Shown: positions 11,701 to 21,900 of the stretch, in pieces
Numbering within the stretch: the stretch's first letter is position 1
Layout: every line of letters starts with the position of its first letter
Origin: Zantedeschia hybrid cultivar
Taxonomy: Eukaryota; Streptophyta; Magnoliopsida; Alismatales; Araceae
Assembly (NCBI GenBank): GCA_030544215.1
Contig: JARZZO010000010.1
Span: forward strand, 55,593,564 to 55,657,563
DNA: 64,000 nt
Direction of reading: 5' to 3'
The notes under the pieces: generated by a model
What the model saw: only the letters and a program-made list of their open reading frames with translations
Told to the model about the DNA's origin: nothing
The model's database searches: none
Position numbers and translations under genes: made by a program

Positions 11701-14700
11701 CATGACACCTATAACACTTGATTGAATTGCTGTAAGCAGCGGCTTACGTTACAAAAAGTTTCCACCATGCTACATGCTATACTGGCATATTGGGGATGGC
11801 TCTGTGAGGTGATGCTGCCTAACAGCGGAGGCCGAACTACAACTGCCTGAGCGGGCTTCCCCGTGTCTGGATCAGAAATAAAGAAATAATAAATATTTAA
11901 CATTGTCTCCAAGACAAGTCAGTCACATGTCGCCTTCTCCAGCAGCTCCACCATCAATGCTAGGTTGTGGACTTCTCCAACTCAGATCCCAATTTTGGTT
12001 CCAACAGAGCCATGTAGATAATAGATGACCATCTATGTCCACCTCTATCAGTTCATCCAGTGTGGCTAATGTAGTGACCCAATTATGAGTTGGACAAGAG
12101 GAAAGGGCTACGTGCAGAATAAGTCAGAGTGGAGCCGCTATAGTGTGGAGCCACCATTATGTCTAGGGGGCTGAGTCGAGGAAAAACCAGATTTAGTCCC
12201 AAATCAGAAAATAGAAAAACTTGCTAGGCCATATATGTAGGATTTGGATCCATAACCTGTGAGACGTTTCTAGGGAAAAAACTATGCAATTTTGGCCTAA
12301 AGTGGACAATACCTTGCAAGAGTTGAATCGAGTCGCTAAATAATGGTAGCAAGGCGAGAACCATGCAATATGATATAGATTGGTTTAGGGACGAACCACG
12401 CGGAAGCTAGTGGACCTGTAATGACCCAATCATGAGCGCGGCAGAAGGAAAGGACTACCTATAGGAAAGGGATACCTGCAACGTAAGTCAGAGTGGATCT
12501 GCCATGGCGTGAAGCCACCATTGTGTTTGGCGACTAGGGCGAAAATGAACAAAATTTAGTCCCATATAGAAAATGGAAAATTGTTGATGGGCAATTATGT
12601 AAGATTTGGATCCATAACTTGTGAGGCACCTTCGAAGAGAAAACTATGTGAGTTTGACCTAAAGCACACAATATCTCACAAGGATTGGATGATTGGATCG
12701 GGTCGTTACAGTTAAGCGTGAAAGTCCATCATATACACTTGAATATAGATCAATTTTCTAATCCATGTGGAATCCCTATTTCCTAATCCATGTAGGATCA
12801 TTTCCTAATCTATGTAGGGTTCAGACTCCTTATCTAATAGGATCGGGTTTCTTAATCCATGTAGGATCAAGGTTCCTAATCCGTGCAGGATTCCTATTGC
12901 ACTTAGCATTTTGCATCAAAAAGTTAACCAGCTAAGTTAGCACCATTTTTTAAGCTCAATATTAGACAAGGTGGTCAACTGAAAAAGTTCATGCAATCTT
13001 TCAATCCATCATTGGATCTATTTAAACCAAATTGATTCGACAAGGCTGCTTCTGCCGATGCTTGAGATTATGATGATTCTTGCCACCCAACACAACAATT
13101 GTGTTACAAGCACCAGCAAAGATGCAAAAAATAAGATTAGTCCGAGTCATGGAAGATAAAGTATCAGACAGATGACAATTGAGTTCTTTTTCCTAGTATA
13201 GGGACGGGAATAGCTGCCTATATATCATACTGTAGCTGGTTCTGAAATAAAAGGTAGAAAATTTGAAGAGTTCTTTTGAGGGTTCCTGATACAGTGGCAG
13301 GGACTGTTCATATAGATTGAAAACAACCCAACTTTCATAAGGTCAAATCCAGATCCCCCACCATCCATCCCTACCTGGTACGAACCATGCCACAGTCTGT
13401 CAGTGAAATATTTGAACAGTTAAACAAAAAGGGTGAAAAAGACTATAGGGGAAGTTTATTTGCCTTTAATTGTCTTTAAGTCCCTAGTTTATAAAATGCT
13501 TAGGAAAATATCTGGAGCAAAACATCCTCATCTGAGCCGAAGTCAAGAGTTTTGGACATTTATACATATATAGAAAGGAGGAGGACATCTGCTATTGCTA
13601 TCAACATTTAATGACAGTCCATCCACTTCATTCAGTACTAATTCCAACGCTCATTTGTGAATGAAGATTCTATGAACCTTAGACATGGCTCCTTGAATAT
13701 GTCAGTGACGAAACACTGAAAATGGTTGTCTTGCTTAACCTTATTTCCATCTTTTTTTAAATATCTGTTTATTCAGACAATAGAAAAATAAACATTCATT
13801 TACAGAATATATCCAATGCCACCAGCAGGACCAAATTCATGATTAATGAGGGAATTCCCAAGAAATTCAGCTTCTGTTGTCCCTCCAAATCCCCAATGCG
13901 GCAAGCAAGGCCAATTAATTGTGTAATAGTGAATATCTAAGCAATACACGTGTACGGGTGAATCAGGGTTTATTCAGATCAACTTATCAGGGTGGGATAG
14001 GGTTCTTCATCATTTTAAAAAAAATCATGGAAATAAACTCCATTATGGGAACAATGAAAAGAAATGTGTGATATTCTACACTGTGTAATACCAGGCTGAA
14101 AAGAAAGAAATGGAAGAGGGGTAAACTAAACCTTATTAAAACAACTAGATTTCTCATCTAAAAAATAAATAATTGAAAGACTTACTAAAAAAGATCAATA
14201 TAATCCAATAAAACAACACAAAGGACTTACTAGAAAAGTATATGCACATGTAGTGATAATATAATAGAATTTTCATTTTTAACAACCTTCCAATCCTAAA
14301 CATAATGGTTTTCAAACATTAGACATGTATGGACAAACTACCGCAACAACTTCAGGGTTCAGGCGACAAGCTTCTTTTATGGACATTCTTCAGCAAGAAT
14401 ATATTGTACCAATCTGGTTATAGGTGACTTCATGACACCAATGGCTCCTATGGCCACTATAAGAAACATGCAGCAGCTTAGGATGCATATAATGCAACTA
14501 AACATTCAGCTGCATCAACAACCAACAGGTGCCAGTATTACTAAGCTACTAAAATTCCCAGAAATAACATTATAAAAGGGGAAAAAAAGGCAATTGAACA
14601 GAACAGAACAGACCATCCATGTCCATATCTGATTCAGCAGGTGAAGCTTTTCTTTTGTCTATAGGACTCTGAGATTCTGAAGGTTGTTGATATGACATAA

Positions 14701-15880
14701 TTTGCTTGGGATGATTGCTAGTCCCAACTTCCAACTGATACTTCCTCTTCATCCACTGGAAATACTCATAACCTATAGCTGCTGCACTCCCTGGCTCCCC
14801 ACCAAATAAAAAAGAGAAACGTGGATTGCTGGCTTCCTTTGTACGAGCCAAGTTCTCAAAATGAGGTCCAACATTTGCCATAAACTTGCATAATGCTTCA
14901 ATGCTACGAACAACCTCATCTGTTGGCCTGGGGAAAGGTGGGGAAACAGGAGCCAGATGTTCTTCTTTATTTGCAAAAGATTCTATCTCTTCATTGTCAT
15001 TCTGATGACCACTATGCATCGGAATGCTGCCAGTTAGCAGTGTAGCATCACCGGACCCATCAACTGTTTTATGTAGGCCATACTCCTTCATAGCCCTGTG
15101 ATCCAGCACTTCTTCAGAATCTGCAATTGAAAGTTCTTCCCCTTGGGAGCTGGGTGGCGGGGGAGGGGAGGGAAGTGGTGGAGGAGAAGATGGAGGGGGT
15201 GGGGGTGGAGGCGGGGGTAAAGAAGGTGGATGAGCTTCATTGACTGAACCATGGACAAATGGCATAAAGGGTGCAGGAGTTACGGTGACAAAACTGGATG
15301 GTGGTGGGGGAGGAGGAGTAGGCACGTGTTGGATTCCTGGAGGAGGTGGAGGAGGAATCCTGTATAAAGACTGCCCTTGTGAAGGAACCCCGGTTGGAGG
15401 CAATCCTCCTGGCGGTGGGAGAGGAGGTGGTGGGATGTGATGAACACTTTGGTTTCCCATTGGTGCTGGGTATGGTGCTCCTGCCTGGATTTGAGATGCA
15501 TAAGGATGAGCCGCGGGGGCATTGCCATAATTTGATGAGGAAGGAGGATTCAGATGCATATATGGCTGGGCCACATTAACCATTCCAGGTGGTGGATGGT
15601 GGACTGGCTGCGAGGCTCCGAGACCGTGGTGATACACCGTCGAAGGAGGTGGCACCTGTGGGATTTGGTTAGCAGCCTGATGCAGAGGGCCTTGCTGAGG
15701 TGGGGGAGGCGGCACACCAGTCGGCGCTTGCTGGAAAGGAGGCGGTGGGGGAGGCGGCACACCAGTCTGCGCTTGCTGGAAAGGAGGAGGTGGGGCAGCC
15801 GGAGGAGGGGCTTGAAAAGGAAAGGGAGGGGCAGGGGTTCCATGCCTGTACTGAGGGGGATAGTTACCCTGCCCATACAT
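5741..15880 (-). CDS. SURP/SWAP-domain, proline-rich protein (2 coding exons)
   Basis: Coding exons are 15880-14614 (1267 nt) and 5949-5741 (209 nt), giving 491 aa. Residues 1 to about 250 are very Pro-rich (poly-P runs with G, A, Q, H). Residues about 324-380 form a SURP (SWAP) module: SIEALCKFM..VGPHFENLA, then NPRFSFLF, then YEYFQWMKRKY. After it come a basic stretch (DKRKASP) and an acidic end (SDMDMD). SURP modules are known from SWAP and SF3A1-type pre-mRNA splicing factors, so a nuclear RNA-processing role is inferred. The exon join is inferred: the donor after GACATGGATG and the acceptor TTCATCAG leave codon phase 1 on both sides and give MDMDDDAGQPERS. The first exon read alone ends in an unrelated intron tail. 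An alternative donor exists at 5752/5751, so a further exon is possible. The start is the first ATG after a plausible leader intron. Confidence 0.85.
6660..6850. repeat. Tandem-like TCCTAATCCATGTAGGA repeat block
   Basis: Short units built around cctaatccatgtaggatt, with two near-identical ~41-bp units (about 6708-6790) and degenerate flanks. The same word recurs at 12755-12905 in the same intron, so this is a dispersed repeat, probably a piece of one retroelement. A C-run follows at 6901-6910. Confidence 0.75.
7101..7399 (+). repeat. Short LTR-like repeat, copy 1
   Basis: About 295 bp, beginning TGTAGTGGCC and ending near GATCGTTACTA. It shares many blocks in order with 12070-12339 and 12417-12710: a TGTAGTGACC-type start, GCCACC, TTAGTC, the GGATCCATAACTTG word, AAACTATG, GGGCAATACC. 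The TG start and TTACA-type end suggest an LTR or a non-autonomous short LTR element. No coding sequence. Confidence 0.7.
7577..8419. mobile_element. MITE, PIF/Harbinger-like, 843 bp, TTA duplication
   Basis: Flanked by TTA (7574-7576 and 8420-8422). The ends match as inverted repeats: GGGCCTGTTTGATCACACT on the left and GGTGGTGTTTGATAACACT from the right, 15 of 19 identical. AT-rich and non-coding inside. The GGGCCTGTTTGAT terminus with a 3-bp TTA duplication is typical of Tourist/PIF-type MITEs. Confidence 0.8.
8486..8541 (+). repeat. Short LTR-like repeat, partial copy
   Basis: Matches the 3' end of the TGTAATGACC repeat (AAAGTGGACAATATCCCGCA, AAGGATTAGAT, GTTACA). Only the last ~55 bp are present, directly downstream of the MITE. 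Confidence 0.55.
8737..9375. mobile_element. Degenerate MITE related to 7577-8419, opposite orientation
   Basis: Its left part, reverse-complemented, matches the right part of the previous MITE (GTTAC.TA.CTCAG, TGAATCTCA, AAGACTTCA in the same order). Its right end AAACAAACACC matches the reverse complement of the other MITE terminus. The terminal repeats are worn, so the borders are approximate. Confidence 0.6.
10540..11725 (-). mobile_element. Antisense Ty3/Gypsy gag-pro-RT relic in the SURP intron
   Basis: On the minus strand, with stops and frameshifts: a gag zinc knuckle near 11725-11680 (CYRCHGEGH then a stop then CNAC, spacing C-x2-C-x4-H-x4-C); a protease-region block near 11070-10960 (SILLGRAWQYDVD, RGWANVYMF); and the linker before RT near 10720-10580 (LPDGWPPLWDIQY, INCIRSNSLPNLPRGYVS). 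The order of motifs is that of plant Ty3/Gypsy polyproteins. It is heavily decayed with no LTR pair assigned. It runs in the same direction as the host gene, so it is sense to the SURP transcript. Confidence 0.78.
12070..12339 (+). repeat. Short LTR-like repeat, copy 2
   Basis: Begins TGTAGTGACCCAATTATGAG and ends near GAGTCGCTAAA. Same block order as copies at 7101 and 12417 (GGATCCATAACCTGTGAG, AAACTATG, CCTAAAGTGGACAATACC). Copies 2 and 3 are 77 bp apart in direct orientation, the arrangement of a very short LTR element with a tiny interior, though I saw no primer-binding site between them. Confidence 0.7.
12417..12710 (+). repeat. Short LTR-like repeat, copy 3
   Basis: The best-preserved copy, 294 bp, starting TGTAATGACCC and ending GGGTCGTTACA, so the ends are near-perfect inverted repeats (TGTAA.GACCC). 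This is how LTRs with TG...CA termini look. No target duplication is visible at its edges. Confidence 0.72.
12755..12905. repeat. TCCTAATCCATGTAGGA repeat block, second locus
   Basis: At least six diverged units of cctaatccatgtagga in direct orientation, directly after LTR-like copy 3. The same word lies at 6660-6850, upstream of copy 1, so the two blocks likely belong to the same element family. Confidence 0.7.
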
Positions 15881-16640
15881 CTTGTTCCAAACTCACTCCG
15901 CTTACCGTTCCCTGAAACTTCCTGTAACACAAACCATCAAACGTTTAGTTGCTATGTTCACTACACACAACATAAAATTCAACATGCTAAATTTCCAGTA
16001 CCAAAGCATCACCACAAACGGAACAGCAGCCACAAATCACTGATCGAATGTTTCGAGAGAACAACAGCCTCAACCAAAGATACATTTCAAAACAGATCCT
16101 AACCCCCTCCCAAAAAGCTTCCTCAGACTGACAGGAGTAGACAGGAGCAACTACGCACTCTAACATATTATAGAACCCTAATTGTCAAAAAATAGCTCAA
16201 CCCCGCTATGTTTGCGAAAGATTCCCCTAGAGAAAACAAGAAAAGCAACCCAATTCGAAAGCCAACATAAACTGCAATGAACAGGAGACCGTGTAACCAC
16301 CAGAAGAACCAACAAACAAACAAAAAAAAGAAAAAAGAAACATAAAAAGAAGAAACGCATCCGCGTAACTACTCTGAAACAAGCAAAAAAGACAGAGAAT
16401 GGAGGAAGGGAGCAGGAAATGGCGCACCTTTCTTCACAGGATGAACGGAACGGGGAAGGGATCCAACAGTAGAAACTCGTGTTCCACCGCCGCTCCAGAA
16501 AGAAGGACAGCGAACCACGAATCGAACTAGCGAGTGCGGAGCAGAACTAGGGTTTGCATTCGGAGGGAATCAGAGAGGAGAAGGCGATGGGGCAGGGGAT
16601 AAACCCTAGGTAGACTGCTCTACTGCTCTTTCTTTATGAT
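15881..16640 (-). promoter_or_regulatory. 5' leader, leader intron and promoter region of the SURP gene
   Basis: Going upstream from the ATG there is an acceptor (GTTTGTGTTACAG, exon start 15921), an AT-rich intron, and a donor (GAAAG/GTGCG, exon end 16428). The first leader exon would then lie above 16428 in a GC-richer stretch (16430-16600). A GA-run at 16716-16730 lies in the presumed promoter. I did not find a certain TATA box, and the transcription start is not fixed. Confidence 0.5.
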
Positions 16641-16994
16641 TTAATAAAACGAAATTTCGGGTTTTATATAGTTTCCCCGTTAGTTGGCGGCGAAGGAAGT
16701 GGGCGACGGAGGCGAGCGAGAGAGAGAGAGGTAAAAGAACAGAGAAGAGCGGCATACGAAGGGGCGAGCCAGGGAATACAAAAAAGGTGCGGATTTTTCC
16801 CTTTTCTTTTATTTTTGAGGTGGGTGCCACGATCGGACGGTGGAGATCGTAAGTTGATTTTTGGATGTTTCCCGCATGGAACCATCATCTCGAGATAACG
16901 ATCGCCGGGGCAGAACATGGATCATAGGCGTTTAAATGAGATCTAACGGCTGTTCCGCTGGATAGATTAATACAACTCTCTCTCTATATTGTAT

Positions 16995-17355
16995 TGTTTC
17001 AAAGCAACATTTGTTGCAATGCCCCCATTGCTGCAGTGTGGGTGTGGGACGTTGCAGCAATTAAAAAAAAAAAATGAAATTTTCTTGTTGGCCCGTATAT
17101 GTCCGTGTGTTTGTACAAGTCGATCTTTTATTTTTCAAAATTTTATTAAAAATAAAAAATTATTATTGGGCTCAACTCATTAAGGGTATTTTTTTTCTGT
17201 CAATTGAGACTCGATTTTTTTTTTTCAGATCATCTTATTGGAATTCGGTTTATACAGACATTTGGAGCATTTGAACCCAACCTTAAAAAAAATTAAAAAA
17301 TTTTACTTAATGCAATGCCTTCAGCTACTCCAGTAGAGATATTGCAACAAATATT
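16995..17355. mobile_element. MITE-like element with GTTGCA ends
   Basis: Inverted ends: AACATTTGTTGCAATG near 17006, and on the right AATATTTGTTGCAATATC when reverse-complemented (near 17340-17357). The ends resemble those of the elements at 17489 and 35679. The target duplication is not clear, so the borders are approximate. Confidence 0.5.
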
Positions 17356-17488
17356 ACTAATTCTTTTATTTAAATTGTGATGGTTAATGGACCAAGTTGG
17401 GTGGCGTCCAGCTATGTTGGGATCGTTATTCATTTGGTATATAGAGTTAAGTCAAGACTATATATTAAGTTTAGATGCAAGTACTTTA

Positions 17489-17869
17489 AAAAATACTTTT
17501 TGCACGACACATGGGTAGCCGTCTGATCAGACTCTTTCGTATAGTTGCAGCAACAAGTAACATGTTTTTTAACTCAAAGGAGATGGGACAACCCTAAGAC
17601 TTCGTACATTTCTTCCCATCACAATCTTTGGTCTGAGGGTTAAAATTTTCAAAAAAAAGAAATAATATTATTTCTTTTAGTTTTGTGATTGTCATATCAA
17701 ATTCAAATGGTATAAATTGACCTCTTAAGGTTATCCCTTCCCTCTGAATTTTTAGAAAAAAATAAAAAATAAAAATTGTGCTGCTATAGCTATCCAATCA
17801 AACCTAATTAGACACATGTGCGTTTGCAGTGCAACGTTGCACTACACATAGTGTAGCAAGTATTACTCG
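17489..17869. mobile_element. Mutator-like MITE, 381 bp, 9-bp duplication
   Basis: Flanked by the perfect 9-bp repeat AGTACTTTA (17480-17488 and 17870-17878). The termini are imperfect inverted repeats (AAAATACTTTTTGCAC versus GAGTAATACTTGCTACAC). The element at 35679-35956 has similar ends (GAATAATGCTTGCTG), so they look like one family. Confidence 0.72.
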
Positions 17870-17879
17870 AGTACTTTAG

Positions 17880-19333
17880 GCTCTCAAGAGCAATCGGCCC
17901 TTTCTCCTTCCTCTATAATTCATTTGAGTACCACTTGCTGCACTAGGCAGCAGTCTGATCGGGTTCAATTGGACAGCTGTTGCAGGTTTCAATTTTTTTC
18001 CCTTAAAATTCAGGACGGTAAGGGCAACCCTAATGGAGACAAAAGTCGGACAGTTAAAAAAATTTTAAAAAAATATATATGTGATTCTGCATAGTACCAA
18101 ATGGTTATGCATTGTAGCAAAATCCCTCTATATTGCTTAGAGCTTTAATGTACAAGCATAGCCCTTCATGCTATAGTTTGGATACATGTCAAGTAAGTGA
18201 TAAGATGATAACTTGTACATGTTATGTACTTTATCTGTTTATGGTTTGATATAATAAGCCACAATATGATAAATTTTGAAATTTAGCCATGCTAATCAGT
18301 TTAGGCAAGTTTATGATAAAATGTATGCCTCTCATATGTTTTTGCATTAGTAGTTAGATGTGTGAGATCTTAGGGTATGAAATATGATCGTGTATATGTT
18401 ATTTTGACCGTGATATCATATGTTACCAAATTGAACATGTTAATAATACGTTTCGATAAGTCATGATAGGATAAGTATGGCATGCTTTGTATGATCTTTT
18501 GTCTATGCTATCTGTAAAATATGATTCCATCATCATGATATGTCTTATGTGCAATTTGATTTCAAAAGTTATTACTTAATTATTCATGTGCGGAGGTTTA
18601 ATTCTTATGAGTTATTTGGACTTACAAAGTCCACTAACCATTTCAAAAGAGCTAGGCTAGGTTGTGTTTGTTATCGCTAATGGCCTTTGAATTTAGGACA
18701 AAAGCTAATAGACTCTCCTAAAATAACCTAAAAACTTTTGGATGGCCAAATTTGGATAAGGGGATTGGGGGGGGGGGGGGGGGGTAAGGGAGAATGCCAA
18801 GTGTCTATTGTAGATTTCAAGGAGCTTTAAATACTAAAAAAGGTGCAATGATGATTCCACAGTCTCATTGTTTACACTAGTGTTATTTCAGATTTTTCAC
18901 CCCTCATTCCACTTTTATCTCAAATCTTAGGTCAATAATGTTAACAAATGGCCCCTTATAGTCAAAATAGGAGGATCACTTGGACTTAAAGGAGGATCCT
19001 TGCATAAGGTGTTGTGCATTGAACTTAATGTTTTTTTTTTATTTTTAAAGTAGACTAATGTCGTAGGAATTGAGAGAATAGTGTAATTTGAGACATTTAG
19101 AGTTGGGACCTTGTTATTTGTTTAGTTTCATATTATTAGAGACGTTGATATTAGTCATGTGATTTGAGTTAATTTTTAGATTATGTGATGGTATTGGCAT
19201 TATTTGTTATTTTTCTTATATATTATTTTACTTCTCATATATGTATATTTTTATCGGATCATTCCTAGTTCTCATCTTCATATCCGATCTGAGTTAGTTC
19301 GTACTAGACTCGGTTTAAGGGCATTACCAAGCA
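17880..19333. other. Non-coding; probably 5' LTR and leader of a Gypsy element
   Basis: No open frame. A pure G run of about 18 lies at 18767-18784. The DNA directly upstream of the primer-binding-like site at 19334 should be LTR if the element is intact, but I could not find the LTR start or a second copy. 17890-18090 holds another MITE-like stretch (CAGTCTGATC, GGACAGCTGTTGCAGG). Confidence 0.4.
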
Positions 19334-19519
19334 TGGTATCAGATCAAGTAGGAGAGTGAATAATCTATTGACATCTAAACATGAAACCATAACATAAGGT
19401 ATGATGAAGCTAATAAGCTTAGATTAGCATCATTATAAAATTGAGGACTAATTAGGTTTATGTCTTTTTCAAGAAGATGCCTAGGCAAGGTAGGTCCATG
19501 GCTCAAGAGTCCATCATGA

Positions 19520-21101
19520 TGATAGAAATATATGCCATGCAAGTCAATCACATGAGATGTGATGGTATTATTTCATATAATTATCTCATTCTTATTAATA
19601 ATAAATAGCAATTTTTCATTGTATCTTATCATTTCATGTGCATTTACTGTTTGATGTGATGATGTCCTACAACACGTACGATGACGACTGAATTGTAATG
19701 AGATTATGATAATGAGATCTGTACGAATTGTTCCTGGTCACAAAATTTTCAAGACTAGACATTGAAGATCCATATAGACTAGTGCACTTGATACTTACTC
19801 ATATGATGAGAATGACTGATCTCATAGTTACTAGTATAGAGACACTAATATACATGTGCATGTGCTCATTAGTGGAATGAGTCTACTGAACTGATATGAC
19901 CTAGAATTCTGGAATGGTCATCATATTGGCTGTCAATCAGGGTATTCTAGAATCACAGTAACATAGTTGGATTGTAGACTTGAGTCACCAAAGGTGTCTT
20001 ACTTAAGTGACACTGAGTATTTGATTACTGACTTAACGATCTCAAGTTTGTAATTCTTGTATAGTTAGTTATTCGGACTTAGTTAAATTCTCGAGAAGGC
20101 AATTGAGTTGACAACAATAGATCATCCACTCTCGCTATATAATCAGAGAGAGAATGTCCTATGAAATAGTAATAAAAAATCTCTAGCCAAGGTACGATAA
20201 TTAAATAGGAAATAAACTTTCTATTTAATGTAATATTAAGTATAAGGTTTCATTAGATTAAGATATATTAGAATTTGATAGTTAAACCATACCGTGGTCT
20301 GACTGGGACATCATACAGATGAGAATCTATAGTTATGCAGTATTTATGGATGAAAGGCTACGAGTAATGAGTTGCATATCTCCGATATCTTTTGAGATTG
20401 TGATGTGTAGTTTGGTGTCGTTCATGATCGAAAAACTCGAAGAACTCATCATGCAATGATGAATTATCGATTATGTGGTAATCGGATTAAAATTTATTAT
20501 AAGATAATTAATAATAATTAATTGAATCAAATAAGTTATTTTTAACTTAATAGGTTGAAAAACAAATAGACAGTTGAACCTAGAGGGTCACACACAAAAA
20601 GATTCTTGTGGACCTGGAGATGATTTAAGTTTATATAAACTTATGAGTTTTTGTGAAAAATGCTAAAAGTGTATAAATAGTTGCTATAGAGGAACCTTAG
20701 CCAGACTTAAGATTTTTCTTTATGACCAGCCATAATCTTCCCTCCTCTTCTCTCTCCTTCTCTAGAGCCGCCTTCTCTTTCCCCTCTCTGTTCATAGTAG
20801 AGTTGAGATTTGGACGGAGTTTGCAAAGCGCAGAGGAGATTTAGATTGCTGCGGGGACTCGTATGCATACGTCTAGAAGCTGAACACTTGAACAGCTCGC
20901 GATCCCGAAGTTGACTACTCGTTTGTCTCTGATTCGGTGATAGATTTTCATCCATGCAATGGTGAAGATCGGATCTTCATATTTTATATATTATTTTATT
21001 ACGATCTAAATATCAGAGAGTTGATGTACAAGACTCGAAGAAATAAATTATTATTTTTATTTTATTTCTACTGCGTCATTGTTCTTCCCGTTCCGAATCT
21101 T
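19520..21101 (+). mobile_element. LTR (solo) inserted in Gypsy gag; related to 33488-35034
   Basis: About 1.58 kb sharing an ordered set of blocks with the LTR at 33488-35034: ACTGATCTCATAGT.ACT, TGTGGAGACACTA or its variant, GAATGAGT..ACTGAACTGAT, GAGACACCAAGG-like, TCACTCTCG/TCGCTCTCGGTACG, GAGGGT, and a pyrimidine-rich tract (TCTCTCC). It splits gag, which continues on both sides, so it is a later insertion. The edges are inferred from alignment with the second copy; I found no clean target duplication. Confidence 0.6.
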
Positions 21102-21157
21102 ACATATGGAGCTCGCTAGTGATGGGACTCCCATGTAGAGAATGTCTATTCTAGGCG

Positions 21158-21346
21158 ATGTGGCTAATGCTAACTAAGGGGTGGTGGATGGTCAATGAAT
21201 GCAACGTCGCTGAGAATTGGCTCTATGAGATAGAGAACATCTTTAACGTAATTTGTTGCCTTGAAGAGAATAAGGTGAACCTGGCTACTTTTATGCTACA
21301 AGAGAGTGAGTGTATGGTAGAAGTCCAAATCTCACATCAATCATGA
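21158..21346 (+). pseudogene. Ty3/Gypsy gag fragment
   Basis: A 62-codon open piece with the Retrotrans_gag-type block VAENWLYEIENIFNV....EENKVNLATFMLQESE. The frame ends in a stop, and homology continues out of frame. It is a relic with no host function implied. Confidence 0.7.
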
Positions 21347-21900
21347 AGAATCTATCACATGAGAGAGTCATTATGAGCCTTCGTTGAGAAGTACTTCGAA
21401 GGAAGTTTAGTCCTTTAATCTAGTGAAAGAAGAGATGTTAATACAAGGAGATGAGAAAAGAAGAGCTAAGAAGTTCTTTCGAGGGCTTTGAAGCTTCATA
21501 AGGGTAGAATTGTGGCTCAAGAAATACATGAAGGAGAAGAATGTCTGCAAGAAGAAGATTGCACTAGTCACTTTTGTGCACAAGTACAAGAAGAAGTATG
21601 TGCCACCTACTGCTACTATTTAGACGGTTCAAAATATGACCCTCCTAATGTATGCCTAGTGTGGATATAGGCATGGACGAAAATGTTGGAAAGCTACAAA
21701 CGAGTGACTCTTGTACGGAGAGACAAGGCAGATAATCATGGACTACCCAAAGAGAAATAACAAGATAGATTTAGAGTAAGGAAAGTGGAAAGCAAGAGTC
21801 TATGTACCAAATAAGGAGGATGCTCATGTTTCCAAGTCTATGGCAGGAACATGACATGTGGTTAGGGTACATGTCTCATTACTATTTCTGATTAAGCACG

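Larger units (their letters stand above)
5950..14613 (-). other. 8.66 kb intron of the SURP gene, full of transposon remnants
   Basis: Intron inferred from matching phase and splice sites (donor GT at 14613-14612, acceptor AG just before 5949). It carries two related MITEs, a decayed antisense Gypsy pro-RT segment, four copies or part-copies of a short TGTA...TTACA repeat, and two blocks of a TCCTAATCCATGTAGGA repeat. The parts between, including 5950-6640, 9390-10530 and 12910-14600, show no coding signal that I can support. Confidence 0.7.
19334..21900 (+). mobile_element. Ty3/Gypsy 5' region: PBS, split gag
   Basis: TGGTATCAGATC at 19334-19345 resembles a primer-binding site complementary to initiator tRNA-Met. 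An ATG at 19477 begins MPRQGRSMAQES, like a Gypsy gag start, but gag is cut by an LTR insertion at about 19520. Gag homology returns at 21185-21346: VAENWLYEIENIFNV, then EENKVNLATFMLQESE. Frameshifts and stops follow (KEVLVL, RRDVNTRR-like pieces to about 21500). No protease or RT is recognisable downstream, so the element is truncated. Confidence 0.68.

Noticed and set aside
15550..16102. Other-frame open stretches over the SURP first exon
   Set aside because: Shadows of the proline-codon repeats; the SURP reading frame is supported by its domain.
19334..21900. A complete autonomous Gypsy element
   Set aside because: Only a primer-binding-like site and split gag pieces are visible; no protease, RT or second LTR found.
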